Below, piece after piece: positions 25,020 to 35,118 of a DNA stretch of 64,000 nt. The stretch covers positions 41,108,890-41,172,889 of the forward strand of contig JAVMKO010000003.1 of the NCBI GenBank assembly GCA_032164245.1, read 5' to 3'. Under the pieces are notes generated by a model, which had not been told where the DNA came from, made no database searches, and saw only the letters and a program-made list of their open reading frames with translations. Each line of letters opens with the position of its first letter. The stretch's first letter is position 1. The position numbers and the translations under genes were made by a program. Source of the stretch: Sternotherus odoratus (lineage: Eukaryota > Chordata > Testudines > Kinosternidae).

Positions 25020-27580
25020 GTTTTGTGTATGGCTTCCACAGTCCTCAACCTTGCATCAGACACCACATAATGAATCATTAATGCAGACTCCACCGCCTAC
25101 AGACTAGGCAGTCTGGCAAAGCAACGAGGAGAAGATCGCTTGGGCTAAGTGAAAGTGTGGAAGCAACATTGACAGCAGCAGTGCTATGGTCCAGAGACTG
25201 GAATAAATAAAATATAAATAATTTTGATCATAAAACTGTAATAAAATTAACCTTAGTCTGCCACAAATCCAAGCTCTGAAGCAATGCTTGATTAGGGCTA
25301 TAAAGTGGCATGTTTTGTTCATAAATTTGGGATGAATTATAAAGTTTGCACTCCAGTAGATACTAGTCAATTAGTCATAAATACTTTTGAAGGAAATTAT
25401 TTTGGATAAAGAAATGTCCCAATATTATAACAAAATAACAATAATTAATAAATGAAATAAAGAGAATGGAGAAGAATCTGCACTAAAAAATAAATAAAGG
25501 AACAAATAACAATGTGAACAAAAGAACAAACTAAGAAGAAGTAACAAGTTCCCCATAATCTTCCCTAGAAAAATAAAAAGTCAATAGACAAAGTTATTTA
25601 AACTGGAATCCTCCTGATGTTGATTCTGATAATCATCTCCTTCTATCACTCTAAAACACTTATTTTCTCAGTGGTATATAGCCCCATCGTGCCTCTGAAT
25701 CAATAGCGCAGAGGGAAACCAAAGAATGAGGAAAAGAGTCATTCAGGAACCTAACTCAAGAAAAACTCACATGTAGAACTGGAAAAGTAACCCACCAGTC
25801 AATGGCACTCATAGAAAAGAAGAATATCGATGTCATGGACATTATATAAATAACCCACAAATACCCCAGCTATTATTTTATTTTATGCAAGATTTTGTAA
25901 CTGCACAATTATGGCTCTCTTTTTTTTAAAGTTGTTTAAAGATTTTTTTTTCTTTACCGAAACAAAGCACCTAGCCCACAGTACAAGCCTCTTTCTTTTT
26001 GTTATGCTTGCAATTTTTTTTCATGTACAATCAACTAGTAAAATCTGAGATATACAAAATATATTGTAAAAGCAAAGCTGAGTGAAAGGAAAGGAAAGGC
26101 TCTGATAGTGTGGAGCTGCTGGAGATTTTATCCACTGCCTCCCCTCAACAGATCTTTCCCCTCAACAGAACTGCTGTAGCCTTTCACTGTGGTGGAAAAA
26201 GGTTCTGGGCAGCTTCCCACTACCAGTGCCTTTCACTGAAGGAAGGGAAGTGTCTGGTAGAGGGGGGGAGGAAATGGGGAAAATCTCTGGCATCTCCCCC
26301 TGCCAAAGCCTTTTTGTGTTGCCTTTCACGGCAGCAGAGAAAGGTTCCATCAGTGGGAAGGGGAAGTGGGGGACATTAAGCTAGGAAAAATAACAGTGTA
26401 GATCTTTGAGGAACTTCTTGGATGCTAGAGATCTGTGTAGGGTACATACACTACAGTTTGGGTATTTAGTGCACTCTGCCCTACTTACTAAAACCATGCC
26501 TCACCAAGTATGCTGCTATTTATACTAGCATTAGCTCAGCACACAATGTCTGTTACATGCCAGTTCACCAAGATCCCCTTCCAAATGGATCTATAGTAGT
26601 CAACCATTTTTACCTATTTGCAAATGAATGATATTAGTCTCGAGATCTAACATTCCTAAATATTTAAGATAAACTCCTACATTTATGACAGATGGTATAG
26701 ACTGAGCGCAGTGTGAGAAGTTTGTGAAGTTGATTTAAATCTTGTCTGGATACAGATAAAACTTTCAAACAACATGAAACCACTAACTACAGTAGATATA
26801 TATACAGTGCCCTGAAGTCTTACTTAACGATAATAATTATTCAGTTTCAAAGTACATTTACAAAACTACTTCACAACCATCTTAATTGGATCTTGTTACA
26901 AAACAATGCCACACACACACACACACTTGCTCTGTGACAATCCTTAAAGCACATAAACAAATCTATAGACTTCCTTAATAACAAAATACTCAGTTTCAGG
27001 AAGTGCTACTTAGCATCAGATCTTCACTCAGCTACCAGCTTTCAGCTCAGTTATTGTTCAAAGCAAGAGCTGACACAGCAAATACAAGTGGAGTGAAGAA
27101 CTGAAACAACAACGACCTTTTTGCCGTGCAAACCATAATGGGTTAGCTGAATTACTGGAAAAGAAAATAGAAAATTGATGTCTTCAGGATGATTCCCACG
27201 TGGCTGGCTAGAACCTCAGACTTCACCTTCCATATGTTTTCAGCAGTGCTTAATTTGTAATGAAGAGGTGCTCATCCCCAGAACAAACTAAGCCCTGGCT
27301 GGGCAGCTGACAGAGTTCCCAGCTCTGAAGGCAGCGCTGCCACCAGCAGCAGCACAGAAGTAAGAGTAGCAAGGCTTGTTATTCCAATCCACAGAACTAC
27401 AACGCAAGTCTGAGTGTTTCCATATTTGACATACTGTGACTTAGGTGAGATTTGCAGAAAGCAGTAACATTGGGGCACCATATGGAATTTACTGTTGCCA
27501 CATATTGGGGAAAAAAAATTAAGCAATCAAAATAAGATTTATTGACATTAAGTCACAAATAACTCTCTATTGCAAATAAC
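25020..27580. other. no gene; moderately GC-rich patch 26100-26380
   Basis: AT-rich DNA without recognised exons. The 26100-26380 patch repeats 'cctttcactg' and 'ctgccaaagcc'-like words and gives a spurious 89-codon frame; it may be part of an unnamed repeat. Confidence 0.4.
26910..26927. repeat. (CA)n microsatellite
   Basis: About nine CA units in an AT-rich context. Confidence 0.85.
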
Positions 27581-27608
27581 TTGCAATCTATATATATAAA
27601 AGTCAAGT

Positions 27609-27652
27609 GGTGTATGTATGTATGTGTGTATGTATGTATGTACGTACGTATG
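27609..27652. repeat. (TATG)n microsatellite with TACG variants
   Basis: Tetranucleotide run just inside the Helitron 5' end, changing to 'tacgtacg' at its right side. Confidence 0.8.
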
Positions 27653-27844
27653 ACAGCGAATTCCTCCCGCACCGTTTGAGCCAGAGACTTGAAATTTGGT
27701 ACAGTGAGGGGTCTTGGGGTCTAGATGCTGGTAAGGGTCGAAAAATGTTCGGATCTCACCTCTGACGCCCCCCAGGGGTGAAAGTCTTTCAGGGCCAATC
27801 ACATCAGCTGGGCGGTTAGGTGGTGATGATGTCATAATACCCCC

Positions 27845-28400
27845 CTCCAACAGACACCGCACTCGCTCAGCTCACTGCCCCTCCCTCCTCCAACGGAACC
27901 CCGGAAATCCCTCAGTTCTCTGCCCCTCCTCCTCCCAACGGAACCCCGGAGATCACTCAGCTCACTGCCCCTCCCTCCTCCCAACGGAACCCCGGAGATC
28001 CCTCAGTTCTCTGCCCCTCCTCTTCCCAACGGAACCCCGGAGATCCCTCAGTTCTCTGCCCCTCCCCCCTCCCAACGGAACCCCGGAGATCCCTCAGTTC
28101 TCTGCCCCTCCCAACGGAACCCCGGAGATCCCTCAGTTCTCTGCCCCTCCCCCCTCCCAACGGAACCCCGGAGATCCCTCAGTTCTCTACTCCTCCCCCC
28201 TCCCAACGGAACCCCGGAGATCCCTCAGTTCTCTACCCCTCCCCCCTCCCAACGGAACCCCGGAGATCCCTCCGTTCTCTGCCCCTCCCCCCTCCCAACG
28301 GAACCCCGGAGATCCCTCCGTTCTCTGCCCCTCCCCCCTCCCAACGGAACCCCGGAGAGCCCTCAGTTCTCTGCCCCTCCCACCTCAACCCCGGACTCCA
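27845..28400. repeat. 46-bp minisatellite array within the Helitron
   Basis: About eleven units of roughly 46 bp. Each has a 'ggaaccccggagatccctca' part, then 'gttctctgcccctcc' and a C-rich link ending 'tcccaac'. Units start near 27893, 27939, 27985, 28030, 28076 (short), 28115, 28161, 28207, 28253, 28299 and 28345. Most differ at only a few bases, so the array is young or being homogenised. Minus-strand frames across it read a repeated peptide and are not genes. Confidence 0.88.
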
Positions 28401-28476
28401 TCAGCTCTGTGCCCCCCCCCCCCCACCTGCGAAGGTCCCCGGAATCCCTCGGCTCTGGGCCCCCTCCCCCCCTGCG

Positions 28477-28510
28477 ATGGATCTGAGTTGGGTTTCGTGG
28501 GACGGTAAGT
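28477..28510 (+). other. exon-like fragment with ATG and perfect donor site in the Helitron
   Basis: Between the two repeat arrays lies an ATG at 28477 followed by eight codons (MDLSWVSWD in one-letter code). It ends in a consensus 5' splice site, G|GTAAGTGAG, with GT at 28505. Downstream arrays repeat 'gggtaagtgag' (near 28603 and 29635), so the donor-like string also belongs to the tandem unit. This could be a trace of a captured first coding exon or pure chance; I do not recognise the peptide. Confidence 0.25.
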
Positions 28511-28725
28511 GAGGTGGGGGTGTCGGGTTCGGTCGGGGGGTGAGGTGGGGGTGTTGGGTTTGCTTGGGGGGGGTGAGGTGGGGGTGTCGGGTTCGGTCGG
28601 GGGGTAAGTGAGCTGGGGAGGTGTCGGGGTTGGTCTGGGGGGGTGGGAAGGTGTCGGGGGGGGTGAGGGGTGTGGTGTGGGTGTTGGGTCTGGTCTGGGG
28701 GGGGGAAGGTGTTGGGGTGGGTGCC
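28500..28725. repeat. G-rich tandem array (plus strand), ~40-bp period
   Basis: Units built from 'gtgaggtgggggtgtcgggtt' type strings (described by parts: gtgaggtggggg, tgtcgggttc, ggtcgggggg). It is dense in G runs and so G-quadruplex-prone. It is inverted with respect to the following array. Confidence 0.8.
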
Positions 28726-29454
28726 CAGACCAAACCCGACACCCCCCCGGCTCACTTACCCCCCGACCAAACCCGACACCGCCACCTCACCCCCCCACCT
28801 ACCGCAACACCCCCTGACCAACCCCAACACCCACACCTCACCCCTCACCCACCCCAACACCTTCCCACCCCCCCAGACCAAACCCGACACCCCCTGGCTC
28901 ACTTACCCCCCGACCGAACCTGACACCCCCACCTCACACACCCCCCACCAATCGCAACACCCCCAGACCATACCTGACACCCCCGGCTCACTTACCCCCT
29001 GACCGAACCCGACACTCCCACCTCACACCCCCAAGCAAACCCGACACCCCCACCTCACCCCCCCACCAACCGCAACACCCCCTGACCAACCCCAACACCC
29101 ACCCCTCACCCCTCACCCACCCCGACACCTTCCCACCCCCCCAGACCAAACCCGACACCCCCCCGGCTCACTTACCCCCGACCGAACCCGACACCCCTAC
29201 CTCATCCCCCCAAGCAAACCTGACACCCCCACATCAACTCCCCACCAACCACAACACCCCCTGACCAACCGCAACACTCACCCCTCACCCACCCCAACAC
29301 CTTCCCACCCCCCCAGACCAAACCCTACACCCCCCAGCTCACTTACCCCCCGATCAAACCCGACAACCCCACCTGACCCCCCCCAAGCAAACCCAACACC
29401 CCCACCTGACCCCCCGACCAAACCCGACACCCTCCCCCCCCCCCCCCCCCCCCG
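28726..29454. repeat. C-rich tandem array, inverted relative to both neighbours
   Basis: Units with 'ccgaccaaacccgacacc', 'cccccacctcac' and 'ggctcacttaccccc' are the reverse complement of the G-rich units at 28500-28725 and 29495-29740. A higher-order period is visible: 'cgacacccccccggctcac', 'tcaccccaacac' and 'caaacccgacacc' recur every 250-300 bases. It ends in an uninterrupted run of 20 C (29434-29453). Confidence 0.8.
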
Positions 29455-29494
29455 GCTCACGGTGCACTGTGTAGCACACAGATTATTAAATACA

Positions 29495-29740
29495 CTGTTC
29501 GGTCGGGGGGTGAGGTGGGGGTGTCAGGTTTGCTCAGGAGGTGAGGTGGGGGTGTTGGGTTTGGTCGGGGGGTGAGGTGGGGGTGTTGGGTTTGTTTTGG
29601 GGGGTCAGGTGGGGTTGTCGGGTTTGGTCGGGCGGTAAGTGAGCCGGGGGGTGTTGGGGTTGGTCAGGGGGGGTGGGAAGGTGTCAGGGTGGGTGAAGGG
29701 TGGGTGTTGGGGTTGGTCAGGGGGTGTCAACTGTCTGCCC
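29495..29740. repeat. second G-rich tandem array
   Basis: Same units and strand as 28500-28725. It is separated from the C-rich array by a short unique segment (29455-29494) containing 'gtgcactgtgtagcacacag', itself an imperfect hairpin. It runs almost to the Helitron 3' hairpin. Confidence 0.8.
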
Positions 29741-29787
29741 CCTCCCCACCTCCGACTGACCCGAGCAACGCCGGGCACTTATGCTAG

Positions 29788-31055
29788 TATATTATAAATC
29801 TGCTACTGGCTGAAATAGTTAAGCTCAGATCAGTTTTTCAAGGATTCAGCCACTCTGTTATGTATGAAGAATACATCACTTCTAACTTACAGGACTTATT
29901 CTCTAAACACAGAATTAATTGTGTCCCCACAAGGGGTGCACCTCTCAGCTGGGTCTGCTATGGCTTCTGAGATTCCAACTCCTAGGCCCCACCTATTTAT
30001 TACTCTTCCAGGCCCAGTCCCGGCACCACAAAGTAAATTCAGAGAGGGACAGTCTGAGCCCAGACACTGCACCTCGCTGAGGTCCTTGCAACCACCAGGC
30101 ATTGCTACACTGCAAGGCAGGGTATCACCTGTGCAAACTGTCCCCCTGAAACCTCTATCTGTTGCAGATCACACGCACCTGTGGAATCACCGTCACCCAC
30201 AACTCTTGTGTTCAGTGGAGAAGAACATCCTAGTTATGGATGACCCAGTGCATTTTGAAAGCCCTGCAATGCTGTTGAAACAACCTCAGAAACAATTCCT
30301 CTGACCACTTGCTGCACAACACTGCTGACTTTCCCAATAGCAAACACAGCCTGCCCACCTGTATGTTTGGTTGCTTCCCCTCAAGCATCCCCATCCCTCA
30401 GTCCATGAGGCTGCCTTGGATGATCCAACACACCACCTTGGTCTCCACCAACACCCTTTCAAGTAACATTCCTTTGCTCCTGCAGCAGTAATCCTACCAT
30501 GGGGTCCCCCGCTAGCCCTTGAACTCCATTCGAATTGCCCTGTGCAGTGTTTACTGCTCCCCCTCCCAGTGAAGATACATTCACTGCAGCCCTAACCTAC
30601 TCACAACAGGAAAACAGTAAAACCCAGTTCCCCATACCTCTACTCACAGTAGGGCTGCCACCTGAGAGAGTTAAGCTCACTCACCCTCCCACCCCTGCCA
30701 ATTCCCAGCAACTGTATCAGATGCTGAGAAATTTCAGTTGCTGGCTCACTCTCCCTGTTTGCTTCTTGTACTCTGACTCTGCCTGTTCTTCCCTGTAGCT
30801 AGGGTAAAGGGGTATTATCCCCCCTTCTCCCAGCTCTCATTCTCCTGCATGCACCTGGATCCATACTGTCTAAGGAGCCTGGATCCTCTGACTTCTGCAG
30901 GGGTGAGTCAGTGCTGCAAAGCTGATCACCACTCACCTTTTGAAGTAGTTTCTGTCCTCCTACCCACCCTTGCCCACCATAAAGCACTGCTGACTTCCTT
31001 TAGAATGTTCCCCCACCTTTTAGATGTGATGTGGTCATTATAGAAGACGAACCAA
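29788..31055 (+). other. unclassified block with a 146-codon open frame (29864-30304)
   Basis: A moderately GC-rich, CpG-poor block with open frames of 146, 60 and 87 codons on the plus strand at 29864-30304, 30309-30491 and 30535-30798. The longest translation is Pro/Ser/His-rich in the middle and has no signal peptide, membrane segment or motif that I recognise. Three successive plus-strand frames in a row could be the remains of a retroelement gag-like region, but nothing proves it. I do not call a gene. Confidence 0.3.
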
Positions 31056-31058
31056 ATT

Positions 31059-31154
31059 TAGAAGCTGTTGTAACCTTAGCTATGGAGATGCTATTGCTTC
31101 ATATAATAGAAGCTGTTGTAACCTTAGCTATGGAGATGCTATTGCTTCATAGCC
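31059..31154. repeat. exact 48-bp tandem duplication
   Basis: The 45 bases 31059-31103 recur without mismatch at 31107-31151 (48-bp offset; unit contains 'gaagctgttgtaacctt' and 'ggagatgctattgcttc'). Perfect identity suggests a recent local duplication by replication slippage. Confidence 0.9.
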
Positions 31155-32229
31155 CTATCATTCTGGAATTTGACACTTTCATAGGCCTTGTGCCTGTTTA
31201 CTCCAGGTTGCATTAGCTGAATTTGGCTGAGTATCTTTATCAAGCATTTTATAGTGCCCTGCAATATGAAATGCTCTTTACAGACCTCTCTTCCCTCCCT
31301 CCCACACAGACTTTCAGCACGACTTAGAGAATTCTATTTTGTCAAAGGGGTGGGGTTATCCACAGACACACAGAACAGCCAACTACATAATTCTATCCAC
31401 TAAAGCAGCTAACTAATGAAAGGAGCATTTTCAGTAGAAAAATGAATCCACAGCACATAAACAGTACACCCACCTCCAAAATTAAGCAGAGACTGTTCGG
31501 AATCCCTTCTCATTTAATCCTTGCCTCATAGCATAAGCATGAACTCTCCAGACATGTCTCAATAATTTGTTTCTCTGTTTCTCACCTACATCCTTTATTT
31601 CCGAATGCTTTTTGACCTCCCAGTGAGACAGTTTGTTTAATCGCTTCCTGCCCACATCAGACATACTAACCAGACTTTTCAATTATTTCATAAGTTCCAG
31701 CCCAGTAAAATAGCTTCATATTTCATGAATATCCAGTCTCCATTAGTCCAAAGAAACAATGGTCCAAATGGTCTTTACAAGTTCTCTGGAAAGCATGCAA
31801 TCCAAAAATCCATAAACAGAGGTTGAATAAACCAACAACATTGTAATTAAAGTACGACATATAATTTCTTCCTGAATTTTTTTTTTAAATATTTTCATCA
31901 CTTCTATTGTAATACTAAACATCTAGAGTTTAGACCTTCAGATGTTATGGGCATAACTGCATAAAAAAGTAATTACTGATGTAAATCCCAATAGCTTACA
32001 TTAGGGGTGATTTTGGCCCACTATATATTTTGTCCTGGCTCCTGAACAGTCAAGAAGGATTTAGAATTCTGTGTGAGTTTGTTCCTCTCTGGGGCATAGC
32101 AATGGCTTATATCATATTTTATTTTTCCAATCACACTTCTCAAACACCATCTCACCCACTCTCATGTATTTGCCACCCTTCATTGTTTAAATTGATGCCT
32201 AAGTGTTATTTCTCATATGAGTATGAGGT

Positions 32230-32335
32230 AGAGGAAAAGGTCCTTAGAGCATAAACTCCTCTGGAGAGGGACATTTTATTCCATCTGTAGAAATGCCATG
32301 ATCTCCTGCCATGCTCTATAAATATTCTACTATAA
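32230..32335 (+). repeat. MIR-like SINE tail
   Basis: 'ttagagcataaactcctctgg', 'gagagggacattttattcc' and 'ctgccatgctctataaata' followed by 'ataataataat' match, in degraded form, the SINE tail better preserved at 49730-49850. Confidence 0.4.
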
Positions 32336-33518
32336 TAATAATGCAGACAGTAGGTGAACTCCAAGAGAGGGAGGAGAATCTTCCTACCCTAATTTCTGGA
32401 GTCCCCTGGGTCCCTTCCACCACATCACTGTGCATATGCTAGCAGAGCAGTAGGCGTGAGTCTCATTTTAACTAACTCATTTCAGTTTTCATGAAATGGG
32501 AATTAACATGCTATAAGAAATATGCGGGCTCTTTGATAAGTAAAAATACTTTAATTTTCACCTACTTTTGAATCTGGTTCAGCATTGTGTATGACCCATA
32601 AAATAGTGTTTGCTGAAAAAATACTTTAATTTCCTATGTATATTGTGTGGAATGGAAACATTTCTTTCCTATTCCCATTTTAGAGAAAAATCTCCTTGGG
32701 GGAATGCTCTAATTCTTTTATCCTGGATCACATATATTAACATTAAATGTTTAATTACATACTAATAGAAATAAACCTGCTGTCCAGTTTACAGAATTAT
32801 TACCCTGGAATGAAGTGATATTTTCTTTTATCTATACACACAGAGAGCCTCTTTTTCACCATGTTCAGTTCCAAAAATTATCATTAATTTGGTGAAAGTA
32901 TTCTTTCATGAATATCTGGATTATAAACTAAAGCACAATATCTATTTCCAAAGACATAACATTCTAATGTGAATTTTACTAGACACCAAACTCTATGCTT
33001 TTAGATCAGTCAGGTGTCAAAACAGTGAACAATACGTCTGTGTAAGATCTTGTCAATCTCGCTCTCTATCTTTCTCTCATAAATAATCAATAAAAGGCAA
33101 GCCAACAAAGCACATTTTCAACCTGTTCTTGATGTTAAGAAGAGAGGAATAATAATTACCAAAGATTAGAAGATATAAATGAAATTCTAGACACGTTCTA
33201 CCTACTCTCCTTAAAAGAGGGAAGAAAGAAAACTCAAGTCTTTGTGTACCTCAGTAATATGAATGTATATAATATATAACATAATATTATATAACATTTT
33301 AGGCATTCAGATACCATGGTGTAAGCATGATATAAATAGCTATGTATTCTCAGGTAAAGACTTCTCCAAAATATATGAGTATGATGATAAAGAATTTAGG
33401 GTGGGATTTTCAAAAACACTCCAGTCAGTGATACAAAACTAACATTGAGTTCAATGGGAACAGAGATAGGCCAGTAATGAGCTCTTTTAAATATCCCTCC
33501 CTTCATTTTTAAACATCA

Positions 33519-33605
33519 ACCACAGAAATGTAGGCCTGGAAGGAAACTCATATCATCTAGTCCCTTGCACTGAAGGCCAGCTCTTCTTTTGGAATACTGT
33601 CACAA
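33519..33605 (-). repeat. CR1 3'-terminal fragment
   Basis: 'cacagaaatgtaggcctgg' and 'gaaggaaactcatatcatctagtcc' match the CR1 antisense end 'cagaaatgtagggctggaaggga...tcatctagtcc'. Short and degraded. Confidence 0.55.
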
Positions 33606-34319
33606 CTGGGGCATCATGTCCCTATCAACCAGTTTGAAGTGAGGTGAATTAATACCTTATATGAAAAACATCGACAGCACAAAGCAAGGATGTAATAGCC
33701 CATGGACAATCTTATCTGTCCTACATGTGCCCATACTTCAGGTTCTCAGATTGGTCTGAATTTGAATATGCCTGTTCACCTATATTGTTTGCTGAATCAT
33801 TGTATGTAGAAATCAAATTGAGACTTAATCATTATCATATTGACTGATGATGACTGATATAATCTGTTTGCCCATTATTGCTTATACTACAGTGTTAGAC
33901 AATGCTGAGAGACCAGAAGATAATTCACATGCATAATGGTAGGTTCTTTCATTGGCTTACATGGGAGTATACACATGCTTAAGTGCTTTACTGAACCAGG
34001 GCCCGAGGGCTCAGTACCTTGTAGCATTAAGCTATAAGGCTCTGACTTCAATTATACTATGCAGATACTTAAAATTAAGAATTTGATTAACTGCTTTGCT
34101 GAATTGGGGTCTTATATTGATATAACTGAAGTCAGAGTCAGTCCCCATACCACTAAAAAGTAGTCACTGGTGAGAAGGAGCACATCCAAAAGGACATCCA
34201 GTTATGTTTAGAGTGTTCTGGCTGGAAGGCAAAGGATATTTTGAAGAAAATTAGCTGCATGGACCAAGTAATTAAATGCTGGCCTGTCTTTAGAGAACAT
34301 CAGTTCCATGTACGCCATT

Positions 34320-34853
34320 CAGGGCTGGCGACAGGGGGGTACTAAGGGTACAGCTGTACCGGGCCCCCCGACTTTAGGGGGTCCCGGTACACCGCTGTAC
34401 CCGTTGTGTCCCCCGTTGTCGCCGGACCTGGAGAGCGGGGAAGGGGCGGGGAGGTGGCGCGTCTCTCCCCCGGACAAGCACGCCTGGCCCCGGCAGGAGC
34501 AGAGAGCCCGGCCGGCGGCAGCAGCGCTGTCTGGGGGAGGGGGGGAGAAAGGGCGGCTCACGCCGCTCTCGCTCCCGCTGCCGTCAGCTGTCAGCTGGCG
34601 GGGGGGGAGGAGCGCCGGCTGGGCTCGGGGGGGGGGGCGGGCTGGGCTGGGGGGGCCCATCCGCTGTCGGCTGGGCTGGGGGGGGACCGGCTGGGCTGGG
34701 GGGCCCCCATCCGCTGTCGGCTGGGCTGGAGAGGGGGGTGGCTGGGCTGGGGGGGGGGGCATCCGCTGTTGGCTGGGCTGGGGGGGGCGGCTGGACTGGG
34801 GGCCCCCCAAACTATCGGAGTAGGGGGCCGCCAAATTTCTGTCACCAGCCCTG
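34320..34853. mobile_element. non-autonomous hAT element with fold-back left end, 534 bp
   Basis: The left end 'cagggctggcgacag' and right end 'ctgtcaccagccctg' are 15-bp inverted repeats with one mismatch. Flanks are acgccatt (34312-34319) and atgccatt (34854-34861), an 8-bp duplication with one mismatch. The first ~53 bases (34320-34372) are followed after a short loop by their imperfect reverse complement (34378-34430), so the left end folds back. The rest is very GC-rich, with 'ggctgggctggggggg' repeated. No transposase is present. Open frames of up to 197 codons on both strands are Pro/Gly-rich artefacts. It is the same family as 57744-59641 and 59413-59641. Confidence 0.82.
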
Positions 34854-34869
34854 ATGCCATTAAGTAGAT

Positions 34870-35110
34870 CAGGAATCTCCAAACTATGGCCCAAGGGCCA
34901 AATACAGACCACAGCTTCAATTTGTCCCCCCTCCCCAACCTGATTTATAATTTAATGCAACACTGACACTGTAGGTTTTTTTTTACAATGTACATATATT
35001 TTGCATATATTTGCGTATGTTTAATTTTTTTTCCCCACGGTCACTTTGGCCCATGAAGCCCCTTCAAAAATCTAATATGGCCCTCGTCTCATAAAGTTTG
35101 GAGACTCCTG
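34870..35110. mobile_element. non-autonomous hAT element with perfect TSD, 241 bp
   Basis: The left end 'caggaatctccaaactatgg' and right end 'aagtttggagactcctg' are inverted repeats. The 8-bp target duplication aagtagat is perfect (34862-34869 and 35111-35118). 'ggcccaagggcc' near the left and 'tatggccc' near the right are subterminal motifs shared with 43184-44329, placing both in one family. No coding sequence. Its left duplication begins at the base after the right duplication of the element at 34320-34853. Confidence 0.88.
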
Positions 35111-35118
35111 AAGTAGAT

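Larger units (their letters stand above)
27587..29787 (+). mobile_element. non-autonomous Helitron, 2.2 kb
   Basis: The left end is TCTATATATATAAAAG, the usual 5' TC terminus. The right end has the short hairpin sequence CCCGAGCAACGCCGGG (about 29760-29775), then about 8 bases, then CTAG at 29784-29787. The flanking host bases are A (27586) and T (29788), as expected for Helitron insertion between A and T. No inverted repeats or target duplication bound it. After the 5' end come a TATG/TACG microsatellite and a block ('gcgaattcctcccgcacc', 'agacttgaaatttggtac') typical of vertebrate Helitrons. There is no Rep/helicase gene. Nearly all the interior is tandem repeats, described separately. Confidence 0.75.
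31155..34310. other. no gene; scattered old repeats
   Basis: AT-rich. Besides the SINE tail (32230-32335) and CR1 end (33519-33600), 33405-33490 ('gggattttcaaaaacactcc', 'agttcaatggg') and 33940-34110 ('acatgcttaagtgctttactg', 'gctttgctgaattgggg') resemble old amniote dispersed repeats. A relative of the latter lies at 59980-60110. No exon was recognised. Confidence 0.4.

Noticed and set aside
24605..25032. Target duplication for the 407-bp hAT element
   Set aside because: Immediate 8-bp flanks match at only 4 of 8. A better match (gcgtaggg/gtgtatgg) is displaced by five bases, so I did not claim it.
27893..28400. Regular 46-bp repeats suggesting a CRISPR-like array
   Set aside because: The units are head-to-tail with no unique spacers, so this is a minisatellite. 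The genome is vertebrate.
29864..30304. 146-codon open frame as a host gene
   Set aside because: No recognised domain, splice context or upstream promoter signal. It directly follows a Helitron, and neighbouring frames are also open, so chance or a repeat remnant is more likely.
34319..34912. 197-codon minus-strand open frame
   Set aside because: It spans the GC-rich hAT interior and runs across its ends. It is Pro-rich because of C runs, with overlapping long frames on the other strand.
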